A stretch of 64,000 nt of DNA from CAVVYV01 sp963752585 (GCA_963752585.1 CAVVYV010000008.1:1-64000), one strand, 5' to 3'. Shown: positions 17,909 to 27,493, counted from the first letter of the stretch. The notes: a model not told the origin generated them from the sequence alone. A program made the numbers and translations.

Positions 17909-19140
17909 ATGATCTTGCGCCCTCCCAGGCACAGAAGCGTCCTTGCCTGCATCGTCGCGACAGCGTTGGCGCTGGTCCTGATCACCGGCGCCCGGGGGAC
18001 GCGTCCGCGCAGGAGCCGGCGCCGACGCCCGAGCAGGCGAAGAACCCGCTTGCCGGCGACGGGATGTGGATCTGGTACGTGAGCCGCTCGAATCGGGGCA
18101 AGGTCGGGAAGATCGCCGCCAGGGCGCACGCGCGGGGGATCGAAACCGTCCTGATCAAGTCCGGCGACGGAAGGAAGTACTGGGGCCAGTTCTCGGCCTC
18201 GCTGGTCGCCGCGCTGAAGGCGAGGGGCTTGAACGTCTGCGCCTGGCAGTTCGTCTATGGCAGCTCTGCCGCGCGGGAGGCGAGCGTCGGGGCGGCCGCG
18301 GTCGCGCGGGGCGCGGACTGCCTGGTGATCGACGCCGAGGGCCACTACGAGGGCCGCTACCCGCAGGCCTCCACCTACATCAGCGCGCTCCGCAGCCAGG
18401 TCGGCCCCGACTATCCGATCGGGCTCGCCGCCTTCCCCTACGTCGACTATCACCCCGCGTTTCCCTACTCGGTCTTCCTCGGCCCCGGCGGGGCCCAGTA
18501 CAACATCCCGCAGCTCTACTGGAAGACGATCGGCACCAGCGTCGACACCGCCTTCACCCACACCTACGTCTTCAACCGCGCCTATGGCCGGCCGATCCTG
18601 CCGCTGGGCCAGGTCTACCTGAACCCGAAGCCGAAGTCGATCCGCCGCTTCCGCTCGCTCGCGCTCGCCCACGGGATGCAGGGGGTGAGCTGGTGGTCGT
18701 GGCAGAGCGCCGGCAAGCGCCAGTGGAAGGCGGTGGGGGCGCCGGTCGCGGCACCCGCCGGCTACGCGCCCTACAACAGCTATCCCTTCCTCCGGCTCGG
18801 CTCGAAGGGCGACCTGGTCGCCTGGGCGCAGCAGCTGCTCGCGGGAGGCGGCTACTCGACCCCGATCACCGGTTACTTCGAGGCGCCGACCCAGAGCGCG
18901 GTCTACTCCTTCCAGGCCGACAAGGGCCTCGCCCAGACCGGCAACATCGACGTCCCGACCTGGGACCTGCTGCTCCAGAACCCGCCGCTCCCGGTCCGCT
19001 GGACCAGCGGCGGAGCGGTCGCCGCCTCGGCGGGGCAGTATGCCCTGCCCCCGCCGCGCTCGGCGAAGCTGCCGGCGAAGCGCTACGAGATCCCGTCGCT
19101 TAAGGCGCGAGCCGCGTCAGCGCGGCACCGTCCGCGCTGA
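17909..19140 (+). CDS. Secreted glycoside-hydrolase-like protein with peptidoglycan-binding domain
   Basis: Starts at the ATG at 17909 with a signal peptide (MILRPPRHRSVLACIVATALALVLITGARG); one missing G in a G-run near 18000 links it to DASAQEPAPTPEQAKNPLAGDGMWIWYVSRS. The central region looks like a TIM-barrel glycoside hydrolase: MWIWYVSRSNRGKVGKIAARAHARGIETVLIKSGDG, GADCLVIDAEGHYEGRYPQA and GLAAFPYVDYHPAFPYSVFLGPGG, with possible acids in VIDAEG. The C-terminal part is a PG_binding_1 repeat: PFLRLGSKGDLVAWAQQLLAGGGYSTPITGYFEAPTQSAVYSFQADKGLAQTGNIDVPTWDLLL. About 410 residues; probably acts on or anchors to the cell wall. Enzymatic activity is inferred. Confidence 0.7.
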
Positions 19141-19204
19141 CGCTGAACAGGGTCCTCGGCCGGCAAGCCTCTCCTTCCTGCGCCAATAGGCTTCCGCGCG
19201 GCCC

Positions 19205-20080
19205 TTGATCCCGCTCAAGGACAACATCCCGACCGCGCGCTTCCCGGTGGTCACGGTGGTGATCATCGCGATCAACGTCGCCTTCTTCATCTGGCAGTGG
19301 ACCTATCCGACCAGCCCTGAGCTGAGCCAGCTGGGGGTGAAGTCGATCGACCAGAGCTCGCTCGAGTACGGGGCCCAGCCCTACCGAATCACCCACCCGG
19401 GCGAAAGCGGTGACTGCGCGATCGGCACCGTGCAGGCGGAGGACGGAACCCTGGTGGAAGAAGTCGTCTGCCCGGGAACCCCGGAGTACCGGGAGGCTCA
19501 GGCGGTGGATCGGGAGGCCGAGCAGCAGGGGGTCCAGGGCGGGACATTGTTCCCGCTCGACCAGGCGGCCTGGTTCGTGACCCTGTTCACCTCGATGTTC
19601 ATGCACGGCGGGATCCTCCACATTGCAGGCAACATGCTCTTCCTCTGGGTCTTCGGCAACAACATCGAGGACTCGATGGGCCGGGGAAAGTTCGTCGCCT
19701 TCTACCTGCTTGCGGGCTTGGTCGCGGTCTATGCCCAGGCGGCGCTCGACCCAAGCTCGACCGCCCCGACGATCGGGGCCAGCGGAGCAGTCGCCGGAGT
19801 GCTCGGCGGCTACGCGCTCTTATTTCCGGCCGCCAGGGTGATCACCCTGATCTTCATCGTCTTCTTCGTCACCCTGGTGGAGATCCCGGCGCTGATCCTG
19901 CTGTCGATCTGGTTCGTGCTCCAGTTCCTCCCGGCGCTGGGAGAGGTTGCCGTCGACGTCGGTGGCAGCGGCGGGGTCGCCTACTTCGCCCACGTCGGTG
20001 GCTTCCTCTTCGGGCTGGCGGCGATCAAGCTGTTCGCGACCAAGCGGCGAGAACCGGAGCCGCGGCTTCCCGTCTACTAG
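19205..20080 (+). CDS. Rhomboid-family intramembrane serine protease
   Basis: Integral membrane protease of 291 residues from a TTG start. The catalytic Ser is in GASGAVAG (Ser193) and the His in AYFAHVGGFLFG (His263); HGG near residue 134 and Asn143 (HIAGNMLFLWVFGNNIEDSMG) complete the usual rhomboid pattern. Helix 1 (residues 13-31) is followed by a long loop of roughly 85 residues with two Cys (71 and 89) that could form a disulfide outside the membrane; this insert is longer than in E. coli GlpG. The C-terminal tail is short and basic. Downstream small genes are close, but no substrate is evident. Confidence 0.88.
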   Translation: MIPLKDNIPTARFPVVTVVIIAINVAFFIWQWTYPTSPELSQLGVKSIDQSSLEYGAQPYRITHPGESGDCAIGTVQAEDGTLVEEVVCPGTPEYREAQAVDREAEQQGVQGGTLFPLDQAAWFVTLFTSMFMHGGILHIAGNMLFLWVFGNNIEDSMGRGKFVAFYLLAGLVAVYAQAALDPSSTAPTIGASGAVAGVLGGYALLFPAARVITLIFIVFFVTLVEIPALILLSIWFVLQFLPALGEVAVDVGGSGGVAYFAHVGGFLFGLAAIKLFATKRREPEPRLPVY

Positions 20081-20093
20081 GCGGGCGGTTACC

Positions 20094-20285
20094 TTGGACC
20101 CGACCACCCGAACCGCGGTACTCATCCTTGGGCTGACCTTCTGCGCATTCTTCGCGGTGATCTCGATCTCGGTCGCGATCGACTCCGGTTTCGACATCTT
20201 CACCGTGATCTCGCTGGTGATCGTCGGGATGATCGCCGCCGGGCTGATCGGCGCGATCCGCAACCCGCCTCCCGGCGATGGGTAG
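20094..20285 (+). CDS. Small two-helix membrane protein
   Basis: Sixty-three codons from a TTG at 20094 (LDPTTRTAVLILGLTFCAFFAVISISVAIDSGFDIFTVISLVIVGMIAAGLIGAIRNPPPGDG). Two clear hydrophobic helices (about residues 8-28 and 34-54), no other domain. It begins 13 bases after the rhomboid stop and overlaps the start of the carboxypeptidase gene by 8 bases, so it is likely co-transcribed with both. Function unknown. The TTG start is supported by the lack of an ATG in frame and by spacing; the gene could be missed by standard callers. Confidence 0.55.
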   Translation: MDPTTRTAVLILGLTFCAFFAVISISVAIDSGFDIFTVISLVIVGMIAAGLIGAIRNPPPGDG

Positions 20286-21309
20286 GCGGCTGCTCGCGAT
20301 CGTCGCCCTGCTGGTCGCCCTCGGGGCGACGGCGGCGGTGGCGCTGGCGATATGGCCCGACCGGGAGGGGATCGACGAAAGCGCGCCGCCGCGTTCCGCG
20401 TCGTCTGACCCCGGCCTGCAGGCGAGCGCCGGCTCGGTCGCCGCGAGTGGGCCGGACCGGGCGAGCGAAGATGCCGCCTCCCCCCAGGCGCCGCTTGCGG
20501 CCTCTCAGAGCGAGTTCGCCCTCCAACCCGCGGCCGCGCCGCTGCCGGTGCGGGTGAGGATGAAGAAGCCGCCGGCGGCGGGGGTCCTCTTCGACGTCGA
20601 CACCGGCGAGGTGCTCTGGCAGCGCCACCCGCGGGCGCTTCACCCGATCGCGAGCCTGACCAAGATGATGACCGCGCTCCTGATCAGCAACGCGCACGTC
20701 CCGAGCGAGCTGGTGGCAATCAGCCCCAACGCGGCTCACACCGCTGGCTCCGCCACCGGACTGCTCCCGAGAGGAAAGCTGGTCCCGCTGGAGGCCCTGC
20801 TCGAGGCGCTGATCATGATCTCCGCCAACGACGCGGCGGTCGCGCTCGCCGAGCACGACGCCCGCTCCGTCCCCCGCTTCGTCGCGCGGATGAACCGGGA
20901 GGCGCGAGTGATGGGCCTCGGCTGCACCCACTTCTCGACCCCGAATGGGCTCAAGGACCGCGACAACCGCTCCTGTGCCGCCGACCTCGCCGCGCTGGCG
21001 CGAGCTGACCTCGCCGAGCCACGGATCGCCAGGATCGCCAGGACCAGCTCGGCAACGCCTGCGTTCCCGATCAAGGGCGGCGTCCTCCACCTCGCCAACA
21101 ACCACTACTTCCTCGACCACGGGCTCCGCGGCCTTCCCGCCGCCAAGGTGACCGGGCTGAAGACCGGCTTCACCGACGGCGCCGGCCGCTGCTACGTGAC
21201 CACCGCCCGGCTGGGCGGACGCCACCTCGGGGTCGTCGTCCTCGACTCGCCCGACCCGCTCCGCCAGGTGCCGCAGCTGCTTGCCGCCGGCTTCGTCGCA
21301 GAGGGCTGA
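20278..21309 (+). CDS. D-alanyl-D-alanine carboxypeptidase (PBP5/DacA-type serine peptidase S11)
   Basis: Trims the terminal D-Ala from peptidoglycan stem peptides. N-terminal signal/anchor (MGRRLLAIVALLVALGATAAVALAIW), an Ala/Ser/Pro-rich spacer to about residue 95, then the penicillin-binding domain with all three motifs: SLTK (Ser126, Lys129), SAN (Ser182-Asn184) and KTG (Lys295). Other family blocks: GVLFDVDTGEVLWQRHP, MNREARVMGLGCTHFSTPNGL and GLKTGFTDGAGRCYVTTA. The C-terminal beta domain of E. coli DacA is absent, as in short S11 enzymes. 343 residues, frame intact. The nearby glycoside-hydrolase-like protein and rhomboid suggest a cell-envelope gene group. Confidence 0.9.
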   Translation: MGRRLLAIVALLVALGATAAVALAIWPDREGIDESAPPRSASSDPGLQASAGSVAASGPDRASEDAASPQAPLAASQSEFALQPAAAPLPVRVRMKKPPAAGVLFDVDTGEVLWQRHPRALHPIASLTKMMTALLISNAHVPSELVAISPNAAHTAGSATGLLPRGKLVPLEALLEALIMISANDAAVALAEHDARSVPRFVARMNREARVMGLGCTHFSTPNGLKDRDNRSCAADLAALARADLAEPRIARIARTSSATPAFPIKGGVLHLANNHYFLDHGLRGLPAAKVTGLKTGFTDGAGRCYVTTARLGGRHLGVVVLDSPDPLRQVPQLLAAGFVAEG

Positions 21310-21317
21310 GCCAGGGA

Positions 21318-21390
21318 TGGAGCCAGCGGGATTCGAACCCGCGACCTCGTCGGTGCAAGCGACGCGCTCTCCCAACTGAGCTATGGCCCC
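21318..21390 (-). tRNA. tRNA-Ala (anticodon TGC)
   Basis: On the minus strand a complete cloverleaf is visible: acceptor GGGGCCA with TGGCTCC, D-arm GCTC-AGTTGGGA-GAGC, anticodon stem CGTCG/CGACG with loop CTTGCAC (anticodon TGC, reading GCA and related Ala codons), T-arm GCGGG-TTCGAAT-CCCGC, discriminator A. 73 nt; CCA is not encoded. Lies between the carboxypeptidase and gdhA, on the strand opposite to both. Confidence 0.96.
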
Positions 21391-21466
21391 AGGGGCCTCA
21401 AGTGTAGGCCCGCCCCGGCGGCGTGTGAGAGACTGGCCCCGCACCGATCTGGCGCTAGGAGGGGCG

Positions 21467-22744
<1,278 letters not shown>

Positions 22745-22774
22745 TCCGAGGGCGCGCCTAGGCGCGACCCGTTC

Positions 22775-23824
22775 CTACTTCTCCTCGTCCTCGAAGTCGA
22801 AGTCCTTCGGGGGGCCCTTCTCGAACCAGAGGTCATCGTCGGTGTCCTGGTCGAGGAACTCGGGCTGCTCGGAGAGGACATCGTCATCGTCCTCGGCGGG
22901 TGCAGCCGGCCTGACCTCGGTCGCGAATTCCTCCTCTTCGTCCTCCACCGGGTCGATCCGGCGAACGTCGGTCTCGAATTCGTCCTCCGACGCCTCTACC
23001 TCCTCCTCGGAATCGGTCGTGCCGCCGCGCTGCTCACCGTGGGGCTCCTCCTCCTCGGCCTGATAGAGGTCGTCCTCCTCCGCCTCGTCGACCGGCCCAA
23101 GCGCCTCGAAGTCGTCGCTGTCGGCAGGCGGCGGAGCCGCTCCTCGGCTGGCGCCCTCCTCCTCGACCAGGCCGGGGTCCGTCTCGAAGTCATAGAGCTC
23201 GGCGGCGCCCTCCTCTGCAGCGTCGGGCTCACTGGGCGGCGGCTCGGGCTCGGCCAGAAGCGCAGCGTCCTCGCCGGTCTCCTCGCGGGGCGGAATGTGC
23301 TCCTGGGTCGGCACGTCGACCCGGCCCCGTGCCCTCCCACGCTGTCCCTCGCTGGCGGCGGGCGGCGGGGGCGAAGGTGGTTCCGGGCGAGCGCCCGCCT
23401 CGGCCTCGGGCGGCGGCGGAGGCGGAACCTCGACGTCAACGCCCTCCGGGGGAGCAGCCTCCTCCTCCTCCTCCTCCTCCTGGACCATCAGCTCCTCAAT
23501 CGACTCGGACTCGGCCGGCGCCTCGAGGTTGGGCGGGCTGTCCGGGGGTGCCTGCTCCGCCGGCTCAGGGAAGGAAGGCTCCGGCGGCTCCGCACCAGGA
23601 GGCTCGGGGGGAGCTGCGAGGGGCTCCACCAGCGCAGTCGGCTCCTCCAGCGGCGGCCCATCCGGCGAGGAGACCTCACCGAAGAGCTCACCGGCGGTGA
23701 ACGGATCGGGGCGTTCACCCGAGCCCAGTGCCTCGTCCTCGATCTCGGAGATCTCGGAGTCCCGCGCGCCGTGCTTGCGCTTCAGGTCGAGGTGCTCGCG
23801 AATGGCGTCGTCGAGTATTCCCAT
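22775..23824 (-). CDS. Very acidic, Pro/Glu-rich low-complexity protein
   Basis: Not recognised. 349 residues, with Asp+Glu making up roughly a third, plus many Pro and Ala. It begins with a compact, possibly helical end (MGILDDAIREHLDLKRKHGARDSEISEIEDEALG) and finishes with DDLWFEKGPPKDFDFEDEEK, which looks like a short linear motif. Between these are Pro/Glu repeats, a run of eight Glu, (PPPPPPEAEAG) and long acidic stretches (EEEVEASEDEFETDVRRIDPVEDEEEEFATEVRP). It is probably intrinsically disordered and cytoplasmic: no signal or membrane segment. Codon use and the clean frame support a real gene. It lies 123 bases downstream of the diguanylate cyclase gene on the same strand. Confidence 0.65.
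   Translation of the reverse strand: MGILDDAIREHLDLKRKHGARDSEISEIEDEALGSGERPDPFTAGELFGEVSSPDGPPLEEPTALVEPLAAPPEPPGAEPPEPSFPEPAEQAPPDSPPNLEAPAESESIEELMVQEEEEEEEAAPPEGVDVEVPPPPPPEAEAGARPEPPSPPPPAASEGQRGRARGRVDVPTQEHIPPREETGEDAALLAEPEPPPSEPDAAEEGAAELYDFETDPGLVEEEGASRGAAPPPADSDDFEALGPVDEAEEDDLYQAEEEEPHGEQRGGTTDSEEEVEASEDEFETDVRRIDPVEDEEEEFATEVRPAAPAEDDDDVLSEQPEFLDQDTDDDLWFEKGPPKDFDFEDEEK
23458..23481. repeat. (CCT)8 trinucleotide microsatellite within the acidic gene
   Basis: Eight perfect CCT repeats (24 bases) on the plus strand encode eight consecutive Glu (GAG) on the minus strand. Such a run can slip in multiples of three and change the length of the acidic tract without breaking the frame. 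Confidence 0.9.
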
Positions 23825-23947
23825 GCTGCTCCTACGCCGGTGTGACCAACGGAAGGCTAAACGCTGTGACGTCTGTGTGATACCGGAGGTGCCCCCGATG
23901 CATGCACCGGGCCGACCATTTTCGGTATCGCTGGGCGTGGGAGCGGG

Positions 23948-25297
23948 TTAAGAGCGCGCCCGACCGCGCCGCCGCCTCCTGACGGGCTCCCTCGCCACGG
24001 GACCGGCACCAGCGCCACGCGGGCGAAGGGGGGCGGTGCGGATCTGGTTCTTGCCCGCCCGCTTTGCCCGGAGAAGCGCGTTGTCGGCGGCGTCGACGAG
24101 GGCCTCGACGTCCACTGCCGAGTCCGGGAGGGTGGCGACGCCGACGCTGATCGTCATCCCCATCTCCTCGCCGTCCCTCGTCGGCACCTCGGCCTCCTTG
24201 ACCCCGGTGCGGAGGCGCTCGGCGAGGACCACGGCACCCTCGAAATCGGTCTCGAGCAGGATCACCGCCATCTCGTCACCTCCGAAGCGAGCGGCGAGGT
24301 CGATCGAGCGGGTTTTATCCCGGAGCACGTCGGCAACCGTCCTCAGGACCGCGTCTCCCTGCGGATGCCCCTCGCGGTCGTTGATCGCCTTGAAATCGTC
24401 TACGTCGAAGATCAGCAGCGAGAGCTGGTGGTTGAAGCGAAGGGCCCGATCGACCTCGACCGGAAGGATCTCGGACAGCCGGCGCCGGTTCCAGAGGCCG
24501 GTGAGGGGGTCGGTGAGAGCCTCCTCGGCGACCCGCGTGTAGAGGCCGGCCAGCGCCCGGGCAAGGCCGTAGGCGAAGAACCCCGCCACCAGCAGGGCGC
24601 CGATCAGCAACAGCACCGAGGCAAACCCGATCGGCAGGAAGCCACCGACCCTCGGCGGTCCGGCGAGGAGCACGGTCTCCTCGCCGCCGCTCCCAAGCGC
24701 CAGGAGGTGGGCCCGGAAGTCGCGCCCGTCGAGCGTCAGGTCATGGGTCTCACCCGGCTCGATCCTCTCGGCTGGGGGCGGGACGGTGGAGCTCAGCGGA
24801 GCGTCCTCCCGGCTCACCACGACCTCGCGGCCGGTGAGCCGGTGGAGCTCGGCCGCATAGTCCGCGGCCAGGGTCGAGGAGACCTTGAGCGAGCCGACCT
24901 CCTCGCCATTCTGCTCGAGCCCAAGCTCCGTGTATGCGAATCCTTCGTCGGTGCCCGCCTCGGCCACCGGGGCGCCGTCGGCATCGTCAAGCTCGACGGC
25001 GACGACGTCGGGGCGCTGAGCGGCACTCTCGGCGAAGGCGGTCAGGCCGTCGCGGTCAAGGGTGGCGATCGCGGTGGGCAGCGCCGGGTCCGTGACGAGC
25101 TGATGCGCAGCGCCCTCGGCGGCCGCCGCCCGCTCGTCGTAGAGCGCAACCGCCGTATCGAGGCCGGCGGCGAGCTGCGCGTCCGCCTTTCCCCGCCGGG
25201 AGTCCTGGCTGACCGCGAGCAGCACGGCGAACAGCGCCAGGATCGGCACCAGCACGATCAGCAAGAAGAAAAAGGCGAGACGTCGTCCGAAGCTCAA
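23948..25297 (-). CDS. Membrane-bound diguanylate cyclase (GGDEF)
   Basis: 449 residues. Two membrane helices (about 7-29 and 221-245) flank an extracytoplasmic sensor of roughly 190 residues (single-Cache-like, with repeated Ala/Glu helices and VVAVELDDADGAPVAEAG), then a cytoplasmic GGDEF domain. In that domain DPLTGLWNRRRL opens the fold, FDVDDFKAINDREGHPQGD binds metal, and the active loop is RFGGDEMAV (339-343; Met replaces Phe). An inhibitory I-site RSID sits exactly five residues before it. It should make c-di-GMP in response to an external cue. Ends in a basic tail. No EAL domain. Confidence 0.92.
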   Translation of the reverse strand: MSFGRRLAFFFLLIVLVPILALFAVLLAVSQDSRRGKADAQLAAGLDTAVALYDERAAAAEGAAHQLVTDPALPTAIATLDRDGLTAFAESAAQRPDVVAVELDDADGAPVAEAGTDEGFAYTELGLEQNGEEVGSLKVSSTLAADYAAELHRLTGREVVVSREDAPLSSTVPPPAERIEPGETHDLTLDGRDFRAHLLALGSGGEETVLLAGPPRVGGFLPIGFASVLLLIGALLVAGFFAYGLARALAGLYTRVAEEALTDPLTGLWNRRRLSEILPVEVDRALRFNHQLSLLIFDVDDFKAINDREGHPQGDAVLRTVADVLRDKTRSIDLAARFGGDEMAVILLETDFEGAVVLAERLRTGVKEAEVPTRDGEEMGMTISVGVATLPDSAVDVEALVDAADNALLRAKRAGKNQIRTAPLRPRGAGAGPVAREPVRRRRRGRARS

Positions 25298-25370
25298 CGG
25301 ACGGACAGCGTATCCTTGCCCCCAGGCACGGCCGGGATTATCCCGTCTGGGCCTAAAGACATACGTCCAT

Positions 25371-25443
25371 GGGGCTATAGCTCAGTTGGGAGAGCGCCTG
25401 GATCGCACCCAGGAGGTCGCGGGTTCGAGTCCGGCTAGCTCCA
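25371..25443 (+). tRNA. tRNA-Ala (anticodon CGC), with a T-stem mismatch
   Basis: Plus-strand cloverleaf: acceptor GGGGCTA/TAGCTCC, D-arm GCTC-AGTTGGGA-GAGC, anticodon stem CCTGG/CCAGG with loop ATCGCAC (anticodon CGC, reading GCG), discriminator A. The T-arm reads GCGGG-TTCGAGT-CCGGC, so 25421 and 25433 form a G-G mismatch where CCCGC would be expected. Otherwise all stems pair. The gene is oriented opposite to the tRNA-Ala at 21.3 kb. Confidence 0.92.
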
Positions 25444-25552
25444 TCTCCGCTTCGTCGGTTGCTTCTGAACGCGCCGCGCCCCTGGGGCTGGGGCCGCTTA
25501 GTGTGGCCCCCGATCAACCCAGCAGCGTGAACGGCTACCGATAGGAGAGACC

Positions 25553-26098
25553 GTGCCGGAGGATCTGTTTAGACCGCAGCTCGGCGAGCCGCACCACCAC
25601 GCCTATGTCGTCGAGGACATCGAGGCGACCGTGAACCGCCTGGTCGACCAACTCGGCGCCGGGCCGTTCTTCCTCGTCGAGAACGTGCCGCTGGAGAACG
25701 TTCTCTCGCGCGGTGAGCCAGCGGAGCTCGTCCACAACTCAGCCTTCGGCTGCTGCGGCAGAGGCGCGATCGAGCTGATGGAGATCATCAGCTCGGCGCC
25801 CGAGCGGGTCGAGGAGCGCTTTTCAGCTCCTCGGCCGGGAATCCACCACGTCGCCTACGTCGTGTCGCCGGCCGAGGTGCCCGAGGTGCGGAAATCGCTC
25901 GACCAGCGCGGTCTGCCGCAGTATCTGAGCGCTGAGCTCGGCGAAACACACAACACCTTCCATGACGCCTCCGCATCGCTGGGACACGACATCGAGATCC
26001 ATGACGACGTTCCGGGGCTGCGTGATTTCTTCGAAATGGTCAGCGGCGGCGCCGAGGGCTGGGACGGCTCGGAACCGTTGCGCCCGGTCGAGAGCTGA
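25553..26098 (+). CDS. VOC-superfamily (glyoxalase/dioxygenase fold) protein
   Basis: 181 residues from a GTG at 25553 preceded by GGAGAGAC. Paired beta-alpha-beta-beta-beta modules: first LGEPHHHAYVVEDIEATVNRLVDQLGAGPFFLVENV, then PRPGIHHVAYVVSPAEVPEVRKSLDQRGLPQYLSAELGETHNTFHDASASLGHDIEIHDD. His residues in HHHAYV and IHHVAYV and Glu/His in GHDIEIH are candidate metal ligands, as in methylmalonyl-CoA epimerase and glyoxalase I. Frequently found in actinobacterial catabolic gene sets; the substrate cannot be read from sequence. First of three VOC genes in a row. Confidence 0.75.
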   Translation: MPEDLFRPQLGEPHHHAYVVEDIEATVNRLVDQLGAGPFFLVENVPLENVLSRGEPAELVHNSAFGCCGRGAIELMEIISSAPERVEERFSAPRPGIHHVAYVVSPAEVPEVRKSLDQRGLPQYLSAELGETHNTFHDASASLGHDIEIHDDVPGLRDFFEMVSGGAEGWDGSEPLRPVES

Positions 26099-26157
26099 TC
26101 GCTGGCTCGGTCACGCCCGCCCTGTCAGCCTGGCCATCCACCTCGTCTAGCATCGAC

Positions 26158-26400
26158 GTCATCGGCGTAAAGAGCTTCGATCATGTAGGTGTCGTCGTCG
26201 ACGACCTCGAGGCCGCAACCACGTTCTTCCGCGACCTGGGGCTCGACCGCGAGGGAGCGGGTTCAGTCGAAGGCGAGTGCGTGGAGAAGGTCGTCGGCCT
26301 CGATGACGTGCAAGTGGAGTTCGTCATGGTGAAGACACCGGACGGCAGCGGCAAGCTCGAACTCATCAATTGCGTGAACGAGGGCGCGCCGCGCGGCTCG
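26158..26400 (+). pseudogene. Truncated VOC-fold gene (N-terminal half only)
   Basis: The segment encodes IGVKSFDHVGVVVDDLEAATTFFRDLGLDREGAGSVEGECVEKVVGLDDVQVEFVMVKTPDGSGKLELINC, a good first half of a glyoxalase-type protein. The second beta-alpha module is missing: after GAPRGSAAP the sequence becomes unrelated and the open frame overlaps the next VOC gene. No ATG or GTG is available at the expected start (the codons read GTC ATC). I take it as a decayed remnant rather than a gene, though a deletion in the assembly could also explain it. Confidence 0.55.
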
Positions 26401-26455
26401 GCGGCGCCTCGTTCATGCTCTCATCTGACCGACCACCCCGAGCCAGGAGCCACTG

Positions 26456-26854
26456 ATGACCACACAGACATCGATCATCACCGGCGTCGACTTCGTCGCC
26501 GTGCCGACCAAGGACTACGAGACTGCTGCGAAGTTCTACGGGGATGTACTGGGCCTTCCGTTCGGCAAGCGATGGGGGAACATGCCGGCCGGCGAGTTCG
26601 AGACCGGCACGCTGACGATCGCGGTGATGCAGGCCGACGCGTTCGGACTCGAGTTCGCGCCCCACAACTTCCCGATCGAGATGCACGTCGAGGACTTCGA
26701 GGCGGCGAAGGCCGAGCTCGAGTCCCGCGGGGTCGAGTTCATCGGCGAGGTGATTGACAGCGGCGTCTGCTGCCAGGCCCACTTCAAGGACCCCGACGGC
26801 AACGCCCTGGCGATCCACCACCGCTACGCCCCGAAGGACGCTTCGCCCGGCTGA
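26456..26854 (+). CDS. VOC-superfamily protein (glyoxalase-like)
   Basis: 132 residues, ATG start at 26456. MTTQTSIITGVDFVAVPTKDYETAAKFYGDVLGLPFGKRWGNMPAGEFETGTLTIAVMQADAFGLEF forms the first module, and IEMHVEDFEAAKAELESRGVEFIGEVIDSGVCCQAHFKDPDGNALAIHHRYAP the second, with the typical DPDGN turn. Candidate metal ligands are weakly conserved (Asp12-type, His in IEMHV, Glu absent at the usual last site, His-His near the end). Common as a stand-alone stress or ring-cleavage-like protein; the role is unknown. Confidence 0.75.
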   Translation: MTTQTSIITGVDFVAVPTKDYETAAKFYGDVLGLPFGKRWGNMPAGEFETGTLTIAVMQADAFGLEFAPHNFPIEMHVEDFEAAKAELESRGVEFIGEVIDSGVCCQAHFKDPDGNALAIHHRYAPKDASPG

Positions 26855-26873
26855 TCCTCGCCCCGACCGGCCG

Positions 26874-27468
26874 TTAGGCGCGCTCGTAGATGAGGATGAG
26901 GACGCCGTCCTTACCGACCGGCTTCGCCTCGATCAGCTTCAACGTCTTCTTGTCGTCCATCTCACCGAACATCCGGGCGCCGGTGCCGAGGGCGACCGGG
27001 AAGACCATCAGGTTGATCTGGTCGACCAGGTCGTTCTCGAGCATGCTCCTGCACCAGCCGGCGGCTGCCCGCGACGAGGATGTCCCCGTCGACCTCGTCC
27101 TTCAGCTTCGAGACCTCCTTCGCGACGTCGCCGCGTCGATCACGGTGGTGTTGTTCCACTCGGGGTCCTTGACAGTGGACGAGAAGAGGTACTTCGGCAT
27201 CTCGTTCATCCGGTCGGCGAACTCGGCCAGCTCTCCTTTACCTCCGCGGTCGCTCCCCCGCTCCGGCCAGGAGTTGGCGAAGCTCTCGTAGGTCACCCGC
27301 CCGATCAGCTGGGCCTCGGCCTCAGCGAGTCTCGTCGAACTTGAATTGGCCGCCGTCGTCCCCGCGATCGAAGTCGAACGTCCAGCCCTCGTACTTGAAC
27401 TTCTCGCCTCCCGGGGCCTGCATCACCCCGTCGAGCGAGACGAACTCGGTCACCACGATCCTTCCCAT
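26874..27468 (-). CDS. RibD C-terminal / dihydrofolate-reductase-like protein (frameshifted)
   Basis: About 195 residues, start ATG at 27468 (MGRIVVTEFVSLDGVMQAPGGEKFKYEGWTFDFDRGDDGGQFKFDE). The fold is recognised from VSLDGVMQ, AQLIGRVTYESFANSWP, FSSTVKDPEWNNTTVID, KEVSKLKDEVDGDILVAGSRRLVQ and a C-terminal ILIYERA, as in YyaP/YwjB-type NADPH-dependent reductases. Indels near 27325, 27235, 27135 and 27045 break the frame. Ends at 26874. Divergent from the ArsR gene across a palindrome, so it may be part of the same control unit. Confidence 0.7.
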
Positions 27469-27493
27469 TGGTTTCCTCCTGTCTTGCCGGATA

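Noticed and set aside
23458..23481. CCT repeat as a CRISPR-like or minisatellite array
   Set aside because: A simple triplet repeat with no spacers, in frame, coding for Glu.
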